Source of the DNA: SKKY01 sp965228015
GTDB lineage: Bacteria > Bacillota > Peptococcia > Peptococcales > SKKY01
Direction: 5' to 3'
NCBI GenBank assembly: GCA_965228015.1
Contig: OZ245787.1
Span: forward strand, 1,736,001-1,800,000
Length of the DNA stretch: 64,000 nucleotides
How positions within the stretch are numbered: the stretch's first letter is position 1; each line of letters opens with the position of its first letter. Positions 1-8,863 of the stretch are shown one piece after another. A program made the translations under genes and the position numbers. Under the pieces are notes generated by a model that saw nothing but the letters and a program-made list of their open reading frames with translations, ran no database searches and was not told the DNA's origin.

Positions 1-63
1 AAAGGTATAAGATATACAACAGAAGTTGTAAAATTAAGACCAGGAAAAACTTCTGGTAAGTAG
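1..63 (+). CDS. rplF: Large ribosomal subunit protein uL6, C-terminal fragment
   Basis: The last 20 codons of an open frame run in from the window edge and end at a TAG. The residues, KGIRYTTEVVKLRPGKTSGK, match the conserved uL6 tail with its GKGIRY motif. It stands directly before rplR, as in the spc operon. The rest of the gene lies outside the window. Confidence 0.9.
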   Translation, partial: KGIRYTTEVVKLRPGKTSGK

Positions 64-91
64 TAAGACATAGTGGAAAGGGGTAACTTTA

Positions 92-442
92 ATGATAAAG
101 AAAACACCTAGGAAAAAAACTAGAGCGAGTAAACATGCAAGAATTAGATATACACTAAAAGGTACGGCTGAAAGACCCCGCCTGTGTGTTTATAGAAGTT
201 TGAATAACATTTATGGACAAATTATTGACGATCAAAAGGGAGTTGCTCTTGTATCTGCTTCTTCTTTAAAAGAAGAATTTGGAGGAAATACAGAGGGTGC
301 TAAGAAAATTGGCGCCGAAATTGCTAAAAAAGCTCTTGAAAAAGGGATTACAAAAGTAGTTTTTGATCGTGGCGGATTAATGTATCATGGCAGAATTAAA
401 TCTTTTGCTGAAGGTGCAAGAGAAGCAGGATTAGAATTTTAA
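92..442 (+). CDS. rplR: Large ribosomal subunit protein uL18
   Basis: This 116-residue protein is the 5S rRNA-binding protein of the large subunit. It shows the basic N-terminus, the RPRLCVYRS stretch and the GLMYHGRIKSFAEGAREAGLEF ending typical of uL18, and the length is normal. An AAAGGGG ribosome binding site precedes the ATG. It lies between rplF and rpsE in the spc operon and shows no lesions. Confidence 0.97.
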   Translation: MIKKTPRKKTRASKHARIRYTLKGTAERPRLCVYRSLNNIYGQIIDDQKGVALVSASSLKEEFGGNTEGAKKIGAEIAKKALEKGITKVVFDRGGLMYHGRIKSFAEGAREAGLEF

Positions 443-469
443 TTTTTTTGGTGAAGGAGGGAAAATCTT

Positions 470-988
470 TTGGCTAGAGGTACAGATAGACAAAGAGGCG
501 CAGAAAAGCAACAGGAATTTCAGGAAAAAGTTATTTTTATTAATCGTGTTGCTAAAGTAGTTAAAGGTGGACGTCGTTTTAACTTTAGTGCTTTAGTTGC
601 AGTTGGCAACCAAAATGGTAAAGTTGGAGTTGGGATGGGTAAAGCATCAGAAGTCCCAGAAGCAATCAGAAAAGCCGTAGAGGATGCAAAAAGAAACGTT
701 GTTGAAATTCCAATGACAAATACAACTATTCCTCACCAGGTTCTTGGTAAATTTGGTGCAGCAAGAGTGATGTTAAAACCAGCAGCACCAGGTACAGGAG
801 TTATAGCTGGTGGGGCTGCAAGAGCTGTTGTTGAATTATGTGGCATAAAAGATATTCTTACAAAATCTTTAGGGTCAAGTAACAGTTTAAATATTGTAAA
901 AGCAACTATGCAAGGTCTTGAATCTTTAAAAAGAGCTGAAGATGTTGCGGCTCTTCGTGGCAAGACTGTTGAAGAAATTCTTAAATAG
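470..988 (+). CDS. rpsE: Small ribosomal subunit protein uS5
   Basis: uS5 contributes to decoding accuracy and the mRNA entry channel of the 30S subunit. The 172-residue protein has the double-stranded-RNA-binding-like N-terminal domain (KVVKGGRRFNFSALVAVG, about residues 29-46) and the C-terminal GGAARAVVELCGIKDI region. The start is a TTG, chosen because a strong AAGGAGGG lies 8 bases upstream and no ATG fits. It ends in TAG, one of the cases showing that TAG is a true stop in this genome. Confidence 0.96.
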   Translation: MARGTDRQRGAEKQQEFQEKVIFINRVAKVVKGGRRFNFSALVAVGNQNGKVGVGMGKASEVPEAIRKAVEDAKRNVVEIPMTNTTIPHQVLGKFGAARVMLKPAAPGTGVIAGGAARAVVELCGIKDILTKSLGSSNSLNIVKATMQGLESLKRAEDVAALRGKTVEEILK

Positions 989-999
989 GAGGCAAGGCA

Positions 1000-1179
1000 A
1001 TGGGAAGAATTAAGGTTACCTTAGTGAAAAGCACTATAGGAAGAGGACCAAAACAAATGGCAACAACCCAAACTCTTGGCCTAACAAAGTTAAATAAAAC
1101 AGTAATTAAAGAAGATAACGAAGCCATTCGTGGTATGGTTAAAACAATAGGTCATTTAGTTAAAGTAGAAGAAGTTTAG
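1000..1179 (+). CDS. rpmD: Large ribosomal subunit protein uL30
   Basis: A 59-codon frame begins MGRIKVTLVKSTIGRGPKQ and ends with the GMVKTIGHLVKVEEV motif, which is characteristic of bacterial uL30. An AGGAGGC ribosome binding site overlaps the end of rpsE. It ends in TAG. The position between rpsE and rplO is the standard spc-operon order. Confidence 0.95.
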   Translation: MGRIKVTLVKSTIGRGPKQMATTQTLGLTKLNKTVIKEDNEAIRGMVKTIGHLVKVEEV

Positions 1180-1202
1180 GTAAAGGATAGGAGGCGTTCT
1201 CT

Positions 1203-1652
1203 GTGAAGCTCCATGAAATAAAACCGGTTGAGGGTTCAAGAAAAGAAAGAACTCGTAAAGCCAGAGGTATTGGAAGTGGATTAGGAAAAACAGCAGGTAA
1301 AGGCCATAAAGGTCAAAAAGCACGTTCTGGTGGTGGAAAAGGACCTTACTTTGAGGGTGGTCAGACACCATTGCAAAGAAGACTTCCAAAACGTGGTTTT
1401 TCGAATGCTAGATTCAAGAAGGTTTATGTAGGTATAAACCTAGATATGATTAATGAGAAGTTTGAAGCAAATGCTGAAGTTACACCTGAAACATTAAAAT
1501 CAGCAGGTATTGTTAATCAAATGAAAGATGGAGTTAAAGTTCTTTCAAGAGGTGAATTATCTAAGCCCCTAGTTTTCAAAGTTCATGCTGTTAGTGAAGC
1601 AGCTAAGGCTAAAATTGAACAAGCTGGCGGTAGTGTCGAGGTGATTAATTAA
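1203..1652 (+). CDS. rplO: Large ribosomal subunit protein uL15
   Basis: The 149-residue protein has the glycine- and lysine-rich N-terminal half of uL15 (GSRKERTRKARGIGSG, KGHKGQKARSGGG, RRLPKRGFSN) and a compact C-terminal domain. It binds 23S rRNA late in 50S assembly. The start is a GTG with GGAGGCG upstream. The stop overlaps the secY start region (TAATAATG), which suggests translational coupling. Confidence 0.97.
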   Translation: MKLHEIKPVEGSRKERTRKARGIGSGLGKTAGKGHKGQKARSGGGKGPYFEGGQTPLQRRLPKRGFSNARFKKVYVGINLDMINEKFEANAEVTPETLKSAGIVNQMKDGVKVLSRGELSKPLVFKVHAVSEAAKAKIEQAGGSVEVIN

Positions 1653-1654
1653 TA

Positions 1655-2911
1655 ATGGTTGATGCATTAAAAAGTGTATTTAAGGTTGAAGAACTCAGAC
1701 GAAAAATTATATTCACATTGATGATGGTGCTTGTATTTAGGATAGGAGTTCATATTCCTGTACCAGGAATAAAACTTGAAGTAATACAAGAATTAATTGG
1801 TCAGGGGCAGCTTTTAGGATTTTTTGATATTATTTCCGGTGGTGCTTTTGCAAACTTTTCAATTTTTGCCATGAGTATCACGCCATATATTAATGCTTCG
1901 ATCATTATTCAATTATTAACAATAGTTGTTCCTTCTTTAGAAAGATTGGCTAAAGAGGATGTAGAAGGTAGAAAGAAAATTGTAGAATATACAAGATATT
2001 TAACTGTAATTCTTGGTTTTGTTCAAGGTATTGGTATTTCTTTTGGCTTAAGAACTGCGCTTGAAAATACTTCCTTTCCGAGTATTTTACTAATTGCTCT
2101 TACCCTTACAGCAGGGACTGCATTTTTAATGTGGTTAGGCGAGATGATTACTGAAAAAGGTATTGGCAACGGTATTTCCTTAATCATTTTTGCAGGTATA
2201 GTTTCAAGTTTACCGGGTGGAGTAATGTCAATGGTTGAATACTTCAGAACTGGTACAATTGGAATTATTACATTATTAGCATTTGCTGTAGTAGCAAGTG
2301 TTGTAATAGTAGCAATTATTGCTGTTAATGAAGGACAAAGAAGAATTCCAGTGCATTATGCAAAGAGAATTGTTGGTAGAAAAGTCTATGGTGGACAAAG
2401 CACACATATTCCAATTAAGGTAAACTCCGCGGGTGTTATTCCGGTTATTTTTGCAATGTCAATTATGATGTTTCCAGGAACAATTACATCATGGTTCCCA
2501 AATAATAGTTTTGCAAGAGCAGTAGGAGCATTCTTTGATTTTACATCTGTTCCTTATATGGTTTTTTATGCGATGTTAATTATGTTTTTCACTTATTTTT
2601 ATTCCGCTATAACATTTAATCCAGCAGATGTTTCTGAAAACATCAAAAAAAATGGCGGGTTTATTCCTGGCATTAGACCTGGAAGACCAACAACAGACTA
2701 TATTACTAAAATTATGAACAGAATAACCTTAGCAGGTGCAATTTTCCTTGCTGCTATAGCTGTTCTTCCGAGTATTCTGATTGCTTTAACAGCTATTCCT
2801 GTTTACTTTGGCGGAACTGCTCTACTAATTGTAGTGGGCGTTGCTCTTGATACAATGAAGCAGCTTGAAGCTAGCTTGTTGATGAGACACTATGAAGGCT
2901 TTATGAAGTAA
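1655..2911 (+). CDS. secY: Protein translocase channel subunit SecY
   Basis: SecY forms the membrane channel for protein export and membrane insertion. The 418-residue sequence has the N-terminal amphipathic segment and ten hydrophobic membrane spans. Typical motifs are present: the plug-region FDIISGGAFANFSIFAMSI, the cytosolic loop with RRIPVHYAKR, and the NPADVSENIKKNGGFIPGIRPG loop. No lesion is present. It follows rplO with almost no gap and precedes adk. Confidence 0.97.
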   Translation: MVDALKSVFKVEELRRKIIFTLMMVLVFRIGVHIPVPGIKLEVIQELIGQGQLLGFFDIISGGAFANFSIFAMSITPYINASIIIQLLTIVVPSLERLAKEDVEGRKKIVEYTRYLTVILGFVQGIGISFGLRTALENTSFPSILLIALTLTAGTAFLMWLGEMITEKGIGNGISLIIFAGIVSSLPGGVMSMVEYFRTGTIGIITLLAFAVVASVVIVAIIAVNEGQRRIPVHYAKRIVGRKVYGGQSTHIPIKVNSAGVIPVIFAMSIMMFPGTITSWFPNNSFARAVGAFFDFTSVPYMVFYAMLIMFFTYFYSAITFNPADVSENIKKNGGFIPGIRPGRPTTDYITKIMNRITLAGAIFLAAIAVLPSILIALTAIPVYFGGTALLIVVGVALDTMKQLEASLLMRHYEGFMK

Positions 2912-2938
2912 AATATATAACATCAAGGGGAAGGTAGT

Positions 2939-3583
2939 ATGAGGATTTTATTAATGGGACCTCCCGGAGCCGGAAAAGGTACGCAGGCAGAAAAATTAAC
3001 GGAGATTCTTAACATTCCGCATATCTCTACAGGTGATATGTTTAGAAAAGCTATTAAAGACCAAACTGATCTTGGAAAACAAGCAAAAAGTTTTATGGAT
3101 AAAGGTGAGTTAGTCCCGGATGAAGTAACGGTTGGAATTGTAAAAGATAGAATTACAGAAAAAGATTGCGGAAATGGTTTTCTGTTAGATGGTTTCCCAA
3201 GAACAGTAGTTCAAGCGGATGCTTTGGCTAAAATGCTTGAAGATTTAGGGATAAAATTAAATTCAGTGATCAATGTAGAAGTTCCATATGAAGAATTGAT
3301 TGGTCGTTTAACAGGAAGAAGAATTTGTAGATCCTGTGGGGCAACTTATCACATGGTTTTCAATCCTCCAAAGGATGAAGGTGTTTGCGATAAGTGCGGT
3401 GGAGAACTATATCAAAGAGATGATGATACAGAAGAAACAGCAAAAAATCGTTTATTGGTATATGAAAAACAAACAGCACCCCTTTTAGAATACTATAATA
3501 ACACTGGCCTTTTAGTTAATATTAATGGAAATCAGTCAATGGAAGAAGTTTTAGCAGATATACTAAAAGTTCTGGGTAAGTAG
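2939..3583 (+). CDS. adk: Adenylate kinase, zinc-type
   Basis: Adenylate kinase converts ATP plus AMP to two ADP. The P-loop GPPGAGKGTQ sits at residues 7-16, the AMP-binding STGDMFR follows, and DGFPRT is near residue 85. The LID domain carries CRSCG and CDKCGG, a four-cysteine zinc site usual in Gram-positive enzymes. The length of 214 residues is normal. In related genomes map usually follows adk in this operon; here it does not. Confidence 0.97.
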   Translation: MRILLMGPPGAGKGTQAEKLTEILNIPHISTGDMFRKAIKDQTDLGKQAKSFMDKGELVPDEVTVGIVKDRITEKDCGNGFLLDGFPRTVVQADALAKMLEDLGIKLNSVINVEVPYEELIGRLTGRRICRSCGATYHMVFNPPKDEGVCDKCGGELYQRDDDTEETAKNRLLVYEKQTAPLLEYYNNTGLLVNINGNQSMEEVLADILKVLGK

Positions 3584-3664
3584 AGTTTAAGTGGGTGAGA
3601 CTTATCTAGATATACTCATATTTTATCCTGGTTTTACTTCCTGACTAATAATAAAGGTGATTTT

Positions 3665-3943
3665 ATGCCAATGATGAGAGAAATGAAAAAAGGTCAACTC
3701 GTAACTTCCAGAGCTGGTCGTGATAAGAACACAAATTATATTATTTATTACTGGGATACGTCTTTTGTGTATGTTGTTGATGGTGAATATAAAAGAATTA
3801 GTAACCCCAAGAAAAAGAATATAAATCATTTATGGTATTCTGAAAAAACGGACCAGGAGTTAAACGATAAACTTGTAAATGGTCTGAAAGTTACAAACAA
3901 AAATATTCGAGATGCATTGGAAAGATTGCTTTCAAAGAGTTGA
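3665..3943 (+). CDS. KOW-domain RNA-binding protein (L14e/L6e-like), unknown role
   Basis: This is a small basic protein of up to 92 residues. It starts with a KOW-like strand (KKGQLVTSRAGRDKNTNYII) and continues YVVDGEYKRISNPKKKNINHL. Proteins like this are common between adk/map and infA in Clostridia and are thought to bind RNA or ribosomes, but the function is not established. Two or three nearby ATGs could be the start; the one chosen follows AAAGGTG. It ends in TGA, showing that TGA is also a normal stop here. Confidence 0.8.
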   Translation: MPMMREMKKGQLVTSRAGRDKNTNYIIYYWDTSFVYVVDGEYKRISNPKKKNINHLWYSEKTDQELNDKLVNGLKVTNKNIRDALERLLSKS

Positions 3944-3965
3944 GGTAAAAAGGAGGTTTTTGAGT

Positions 3966-4181
3966 ATGTCTAAAGAAGTAATAGAAGTAGAGGGTACAGT
4001 AATTGAACCTCTGCCAAATGCAATGTTTAATGTTGAACTTGAAAATGGACATAAAATACTTACCCATGTTTCTGGTAAAATCAGAATGAATTTTATTAAA
4101 ATTCTTCCTGGTGATAAAGTAACAGTGGAACTTTCACCATACGATTTAACCAGAGGACGCATTACTTACAGGTATAAATAG
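3966..4181 (+). CDS. infA: Translation initiation factor IF-1
   Basis: IF-1 occupies the 30S A site during initiation. The 71-residue OB-fold protein reads MSKEVIEVEGTVIEPLPNAM and ends in the conserved DLTRGRITYRYK. The start was placed at the ATG behind AAAGGAGG rather than at an upstream in-frame ATG, because the family begins there. It lies between the KOW gene and rpmJ. Confidence 0.97.
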   Translation: MSKEVIEVEGTVIEPLPNAMFNVELENGHKILTHVSGKIRMNFIKILPGDKVTVELSPYDLTRGRITYRYK

Positions 4182-4195
4182 AAGGAGGGTTTCTT

Positions 4196-4309
4196 ATGAA
4201 GGTAAGGGCTTCAGTTAAACCTATTTGTGAAAAATGTAAAATCATTCGCAGAAACGGTGTAATAAGAGTGATCTGTGAAAATCCCAAGCACAAGCAAAGA
4301 CAAGGGTAA
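4196..4309 (+). CDS. rpmJ: Large ribosomal subunit protein bL36
   Basis: This 37-codon frame reads MKVRASVKPICEKCKIIRRN and ends KHKQRQG. It has the C-x2-C pair, a third Cys and a His of the zinc-binding form of bL36. An AAGGAGGG site lies 7 bases upstream. It is short, and its place between infA and rpsM is canonical. Confidence 0.96.
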   Translation: MKVRASVKPICEKCKIIRRNGVIRVICENPKHKQRQG

Positions 4310-4337
4310 TAAAACCTAGGGGAGGTGCAATAAAAGA

Positions 4338-4706
4338 ATGGCAAGAATTGTTGGCGTTGATTTGCCAAGAGATAAAAGAGTTGAGGTTGCTTTGACTTAT
4401 ATTTTTGGAATTGGCAGAGCACAATCTTTGAAGATTTTAGATCAAACAAATATTAATAAAGATACAAGAGTTAAAGACCTAACTGAGGAAGAAGTAGCTC
4501 AGCTTAGAGAAATTATTCGTGGAATGCAAACTGAAGGTGACTTAAGAAGAGAAGTTTCACTGAATATTAAGAGACTTATTGAAATCGGTTGTTATAGAGG
4601 TTTAAGACATCGTAGAGGATTACCTGTTCGTGGTCAGAGAACGAAAACAAATGCTCGTACTCGTAAAGGTAAAGTAAGAGCATTTGTTACAAAGAAAAAG
4701 AAATAA
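4338..4706 (+). CDS. rpsM: Small ribosomal subunit protein uS13
   Basis: uS13 sits at the head of the 30S subunit and forms bridges to the 50S. The 122-residue protein begins MARIVGVDLPRDKRVEVALT, contains the IGCYRGLRHRRGLPVRGQRT signature, and has the basic KKKK tail. It is preceded by GGGGAGG and is followed closely by rpsK. Confidence 0.97.
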   Translation: MARIVGVDLPRDKRVEVALTYIFGIGRAQSLKILDQTNINKDTRVKDLTEEEVAQLREIIRGMQTEGDLRREVSLNIKRLIEIGCYRGLRHRRGLPVRGQRTKTNARTRKGKVRAFVTKKKK

Positions 4707-4722
4707 GGGGTGAGAATTTTTA

Positions 4723-5118
4723 ATGGCAAGTCCAAAGAAACGCACACGCGTAAAAAGAAAAGAAAGAAAAAATATTAGTAAAGGTATTGTTCATATTCAG
4801 TCTACTTTTAATAATACTGTTGTGACAATAACTGATACAAATGGTAACACCATTGCTTGGGCAAGTTCTGGTGGCGTTGGATTTAAAGGTTCAAGAAAAA
4901 GTACCCCTTTTGCGGCTCAAATGGCCGGAGAACAGGCAGCTAAAGCTGCAATGGAGCACGGCTTAAGAGAAGTTGAATGTATGGTAAAAGGACCTGGTTC
5001 AGGACGTGAAGCGGCTATTAGATCTTTGCAAGCTGCTGGTTTGGAAGTAAATATGATTAAAGATGTTACTCCAATTCCACATAACGGATGTCGTCCACCA
5101 AAACGTAGAAGAGTATAG
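4723..5118 (+). CDS. rpsK: Small ribosomal subunit protein uS11
   Basis: uS11 is part of the 30S platform. The 131-residue protein has the conserved core FNNTVVTITDTNGNTIAWAS, a glycine-rich GPGSGREAAIRSLQ loop, and the PHNGCRPPKRRRV terminus. It is 16 bases from rpsM and 18 from rpsD, in the alpha operon. Confidence 0.97.
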   Translation: MASPKKRTRVKRKERKNISKGIVHIQSTFNNTVVTITDTNGNTIAWASSGGVGFKGSRKSTPFAAQMAGEQAAKAAMEHGLREVECMVKGPGSGREAAIRSLQAAGLEVNMIKDVTPIPHNGCRPPKRRRV

Positions 5119-5136
5119 GGAGGTGTTAAGTTAGTA

Positions 5137-5763
5137 ATGGCTAAATATACAGGACCTATTTGTAGGTTATGCCGTAGAGAAGGTGTAAAGCTTTTTCTAA
5201 AAGGTGATAGATGTTATTCAGAAAAGTGTGCTTTTGAAAAAAGAGCATATGCTCCTGGTCAACACGGTCAGAGAAGATCAAAGCAGTCTGAATACGGTAT
5301 TCAGTTAAGAGAGAAACAAAAAGCTCGTAGAATATACGGTATTGGCGAAGGTCAATTTAGAAAATACTTTAAGGAAGCTGACAGAAGAAAAGGTGTTACT
5401 GGCGAAAATCTTATTGTTCAGTTAGAACAAAGATTTGACAACGTCGTTTTCAGAGCAGGTTTCGCTGATTCAAGATCACAAGCGAGACAGTTTGTGAGAC
5501 ACAACCACTTTAAAGTTAATGGGAAAAAAGCAAATATTCCTTCAATGCTTTTAAAGGTTGGGGATGTAATCCAACTTAAAGAGGGAAGCAAAAAATCAGT
5601 AGTGATAAAAACTATTGTTGATAAGTTTGGACAAAAGAACTTGCCAGAATGGTTGAATCTTGATGCAGAGAACTTAGCTGTTAAAATTGTTGCGTTACCA
5701 GCCAGAGAAAATGTTGACATCCCAGTAAGTGAACAGTTGATAGTTGAGTTGTACTCCAGATAG
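5137..5763 (+). CDS. rpsD: Small ribosomal subunit protein uS4, zinc-binding form
   Basis: uS4 nucleates 30S assembly. The 208-residue protein keeps an N-terminal four-cysteine zinc knuckle (C-x2-C near residues 9-12, then two further Cys around 26-31). The S4 RNA-binding domain (RLEQRFDNVVFRAGFADS-type stretch) lies near residues 90-160. A strong GGGAGG precedes the start. It is intact and lies between rpsK and rpoA. Confidence 0.97.
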   Translation: MAKYTGPICRLCRREGVKLFLKGDRCYSEKCAFEKRAYAPGQHGQRRSKQSEYGIQLREKQKARRIYGIGEGQFRKYFKEADRRKGVTGENLIVQLEQRFDNVVFRAGFADSRSQARQFVRHNHFKVNGKKANIPSMLLKVGDVIQLKEGSKKSVVIKTIVDKFGQKNLPEWLNLDAENLAVKIVALPARENVDIPVSEQLIVELYSR

Positions 5764-5798
5764 TCTCAATTAAAAATATAGGACTAGGGGGTTATTAA

Positions 5799-6746
5799 AT
5801 GATAGAAATTGAAAAACCAAGTATTGAACTTGTTGATTCAGATGAGAATAAAACGTATGGGAAGTTTGTCCTTGAACCACTGGAAAGAGGTTATGGAACA
5901 ACTTTAGGAAATTCCCTTAGAAGAGTGCTTCTATCTTCCCTTCCAGGAGCCGCTATAACTTCAGTAAAAATAGACGGTGTTCTTCATGAGTTTTCAACAA
6001 TAACTGGTGTAGTTGAAGATGTTACTGATATTGTATTAAATTTAAAACAATTAAACTTAGCCTTAAATAGTGATGAAGCAAAAGTGATTCGTATTGACAA
6101 GGAAGGTGAGGGTGTTGTTACAGCTGGAGACATTATTGCAGGTCCAGAAGTTGACATTCTAAATCCAGAACAAATTATTGCGACACTTGATAAAAACGGC
6201 AAACTGTTTATGGAAATGTTTATTGAGCGTGGCAGAGGCTATATGCCGGCAATTAGTAATAAGAAAGAAGAAGATTTAATAGGTACAATACCTATTGATG
6301 CAATTTTCTCTCCAATTAAGAAAGTTAATTTCTCAGTTGAAGATACAAGAGTTGGTCAAAGAACAGATTATGATAAATTAATTCTTGAGGTATGGACAAG
6401 AGGAAGTATAACACCATCTCAAGCTATTAGTCTTTCAGCAAAGGTTTTAGCTGATCATTTATCATTGTTCATTAATCTTTCTGAATCTACTAATGATATT
6501 GAAATAATGATTGAAAAAGAGGAAGACACTAAGGATAATATTCTTGAACTTACAATAGAAGAACTTGATTTAACTGTCAGATCTCATAACTGTCTCAAAA
6601 GAGCTGGAATAATTACTGTAAATCAGCTAACTCAAAAGACAGAAGAAGAAATGATGAAGGTTCGAAATTTGGGAACAAAATCTTTGGTAGAGATAAAACA
6701 GAAACTAGCAAGTTTAGGATTGGGTTTAAAATCCTCCGAAGAATAG
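5799..6746 (+). CDS. rpoA: RNA polymerase alpha subunit
   Basis: The 315-residue protein has the N-terminal dimerisation domain (FVLEPLERGYGTTLGNSLRR around residues 24-43). A linker leads to the C-terminal domain, ELDLTVRSHNCLKRAGI, which contacts UP elements and activators. Length and order are standard. It ends in TAG. Confidence 0.98.
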   Translation: MIEIEKPSIELVDSDENKTYGKFVLEPLERGYGTTLGNSLRRVLLSSLPGAAITSVKIDGVLHEFSTITGVVEDVTDIVLNLKQLNLALNSDEAKVIRIDKEGEGVVTAGDIIAGPEVDILNPEQIIATLDKNGKLFMEMFIERGRGYMPAISNKKEEDLIGTIPIDAIFSPIKKVNFSVEDTRVGQRTDYDKLILEVWTRGSITPSQAISLSAKVLADHLSLFINLSESTNDIEIMIEKEEDTKDNILELTIEELDLTVRSHNCLKRAGIITVNQLTQKTEEEMMKVRNLGTKSLVEIKQKLASLGLGLKSSEE

Positions 6747-6786
6747 AGATAACTAATATTCTAAGGAAAAGGAGGCGAAGTATATA

Positions 6787-7125
6787 ATGGGTTACAGAAA
6801 ATTAGGCAGAAGAAGTGATCACAGAAGATCGATGTTAAGAAATATGACAACTTCTTTACTAAAAGAAGGTAGAATATTAACGACTGAACCTAAAGCAAAG
6901 GAAGTTAAAAGAATTGCTGAGAAAATGATTACCCTTGGTAAGCGCGGTGATCTTCATGCAAGAAGACAAGTAATGGCTTATCTTCTTGATGAAACTGTTG
7001 TACACAACTTGTTTACGGATATTGCTCCAAGACATGCGGAGAGACAGGGCGGATATACAAGAATAATTAAAGCCGGTTTCCGTAGAGGTGACGCATCACC
7101 AACAGCAGTTATAGAACTAGTATAA
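6787..7125 (+). CDS. rplQ: Large ribosomal subunit protein bL17
   Basis: The 112-residue protein reads MGYRKLGRRSDHRRSMLRNM, a clear bL17 start, and ends with the short form typical of Gram-positives (RRGDASPTAVIELV). It is the last gene of the alpha operon and is followed by a hairpin terminator. Confidence 0.97.
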   Translation: MGYRKLGRRSDHRRSMLRNMTTSLLKEGRILTTEPKAKEVKRIAEKMITLGKRGDLHARRQVMAYLLDETVVHNLFTDIAPRHAERQGGYTRIIKAGFRRGDASPTAVIELV

Positions 7126-7131
7126 ATAAGG

Positions 7132-7160
7132 GTCAGGATAAAACTTCCTGACTTTTATTT
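7132..7160 (+). terminator. Intrinsic terminator after rplQ
   Basis: GTCAGGA (7132-7138) pairs perfectly with TCCTGAC (7146-7152) across a 7-base loop, followed by TTTTATTTATTT. It closes the ribosomal operon before the ecf genes. Confidence 0.85.
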
Positions 7161-7178
7161 ATTTAAGGGGAATTTTTT

Positions 7179-8003
7179 ATGATAAAGGTGAATAATTTAT
7201 ATCACTATTACTCTCAAGGAAAAGAAAATGAGACGCTTGCTCTTGATGGTATTAATCTCCAAATAAACGAAGGTGAGTTTCTTGTAGTATTAGGCCATAA
7301 TGGATGTGGTAAGTCAACATTAGCCAAGCACCTAAATTCTCTATTATTACCAGGGAAAGGTGAAGTGCTGATTGATGGTCTTGATTCCAAGGATGAAAGT
7401 CACCTTTGGGATATTAGAAAAAAAGTAGGTATGGTTTTTCAAAATCCCGATAATCAGCTTGTTGCTACTACTGTTGAAGAAGATATAGCTTTTGGAATGG
7501 AAAACCTTGGCATTCCTCAAGAGTTAATGATTGAAAGAATTAATGAAGTTCTTGAAAAAGTAAACATGATTGATTATAAAAATAAGCCACCGCATCTGTT
7601 ATCCGGAGGCCAGAAACAAAGAATTGCTATTGCGGGTATTATTGCAATGAGACCAGTATATCTGGTATTAGATGAGCCCACTGCGATGTTAGATCCAGAG
7701 GGAAGAAGAGAAGTTATTGATACAATCCTTCAGTTAAATAAAAAAGAGGGTTTAACGATAGTCCTGATAACCCATTTTATGGAGGAAGCAGTATTAGCTG
7801 ACAGGTTAGTTGTTATGAAACAAGGGAAAGTTGTAATTTCTGGTAATCCTAAAGAGGTTTTTTCTAAAGTAGATCTTTTAAAAAATTTACGATTAGATAT
7901 TCCTCAGGTTACGGAAATTGCTTATGAATTAAATAAAATTGATAAATCTTTCCCAAGTGATATATTAACAGTAGAAGAGATGGTGGAGAGATTATGCCAA
8001 TAA
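7179..8003 (+). CDS. ecfA1: ECF transporter ATP-binding subunit A1
   Basis: This is one of the two ATPases that power the energy-coupling factor vitamin transporter. It has Walker A GHNGCGKST (about residues 39-47), the Q-loop FQNPDNQ, the ABC signature LSGGQ, Walker B YLVLDEP and a switch His in LITHF. The length of 274 residues is standard. The stop overlaps the start of ecfA2, indicating coupled translation. The substrate-binding S component is not encoded nearby. Confidence 0.95.
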   Translation: MIKVNNLYHYYSQGKENETLALDGINLQINEGEFLVVLGHNGCGKSTLAKHLNSLLLPGKGEVLIDGLDSKDESHLWDIRKKVGMVFQNPDNQLVATTVEEDIAFGMENLGIPQELMIERINEVLEKVNMIDYKNKPPHLLSGGQKQRIAIAGIIAMRPVYLVLDEPTAMLDPEGRREVIDTILQLNKKEGLTIVLITHFMEEAVLADRLVVMKQGKVVISGNPKEVFSKVDLLKNLRLDIPQVTEIAYELNKIDKSFPSDILTVEEMVERLCQ

Positions 8004-8863
8004 TAATTAATGATCTTTATTATACCTACCAAAAGGGCACACCCTATGAAACTGATGCATTAAAAGGCCTGAATCTGGAAATTAATGAAGGAGAATTTGT
8101 TGGACTTATTGGTCATACTGGTTCTGGTAAATCTACATTAGTTCGGCATTTAAATGGTCTAGTTTTGCCAACTTCTGGAATAGTTAAAGTTGATGAACTT
8201 GTAACTAATGACAAGAAAGTAAAAATGAGGGATGTAAGAAAAAAGGTAGGTCTTGTTTTTCAGTATCCTGAACATCAGCTTTTTGAAGAAACCGTTGAAA
8301 AGGATGTTGGATATGGCCCGGAGAACCTTGGCTTTTCTGAGAAAGAAAAAAAGAGAATAGTTAAAGAGGCGCTGGAAGCAGTCCAGCTGGATTATAAAAG
8401 CATAAAGGATAAGTCTCCTTTTAATTTAAGCGGGGGACAAAAGAGAAGAGTAACTATTGCAGGTATTATTGCAATGAAACCTAAATATCTTGTTCTTGAT
8501 GAGCCTACTGCAGGTCTTGATCCAAGAGGAAGAGAGGAAATTTTATTTCAGATTAAAAAGTTACATAAAGAAACGGGTATGACTATCATTCTTGTTTCTC
8601 ACAGCATGGAAGATGTTGCCAGATTTGCAGATAAACTTATTGTAATGCATAAGGGGCAAATAGAAATAATGGGAAAACCTTCTGAAGTTTTCCAAAGTCG
8701 CGAAAGATTAAAAGAAATTGGTTTGGGCGTTCCTGTGGTTACAGAATTGTTTTATTTGTTGGAAGAAAAAGGGATTATTTTAGATAAAAATATTTTTACA
8801 GTAGAAGCGGCAATCCGGGAGTTAAAAAAGGGATTTTTTAAAGGAGCTGATGCTCATGCTTAA
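7994..8863 (+). CDS. ecfA2: ECF transporter ATP-binding subunit A2
   Basis: This is the second ATPase of the ECF module, 289 residues long. Walker A is GHTGSGKST, the Q-loop FQYPEHQ, the signature LSGGQKRR and Walker B YLVLDEP. It overlaps ecfA1 by 10 bases and ecfT by 14, a tight module that is usual between rplQ and truA in Firmicutes. Confidence 0.95.
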   Translation: MPIIINDLYYTYQKGTPYETDALKGLNLEINEGEFVGLIGHTGSGKSTLVRHLNGLVLPTSGIVKVDELVTNDKKVKMRDVRKKVGLVFQYPEHQLFEETVEKDVGYGPENLGFSEKEKKRIVKEALEAVQLDYKSIKDKSPFNLSGGQKRRVTIAGIIAMKPKYLVLDEPTAGLDPRGREEILFQIKKLHKETGMTIILVSHSMEDVARFADKLIVMHKGQIEIMGKPSEVFQSRERLKEIGLGVPVVTELFYLLEEKGIILDKNIFTVEAAIRELKKGFFKGADAHA

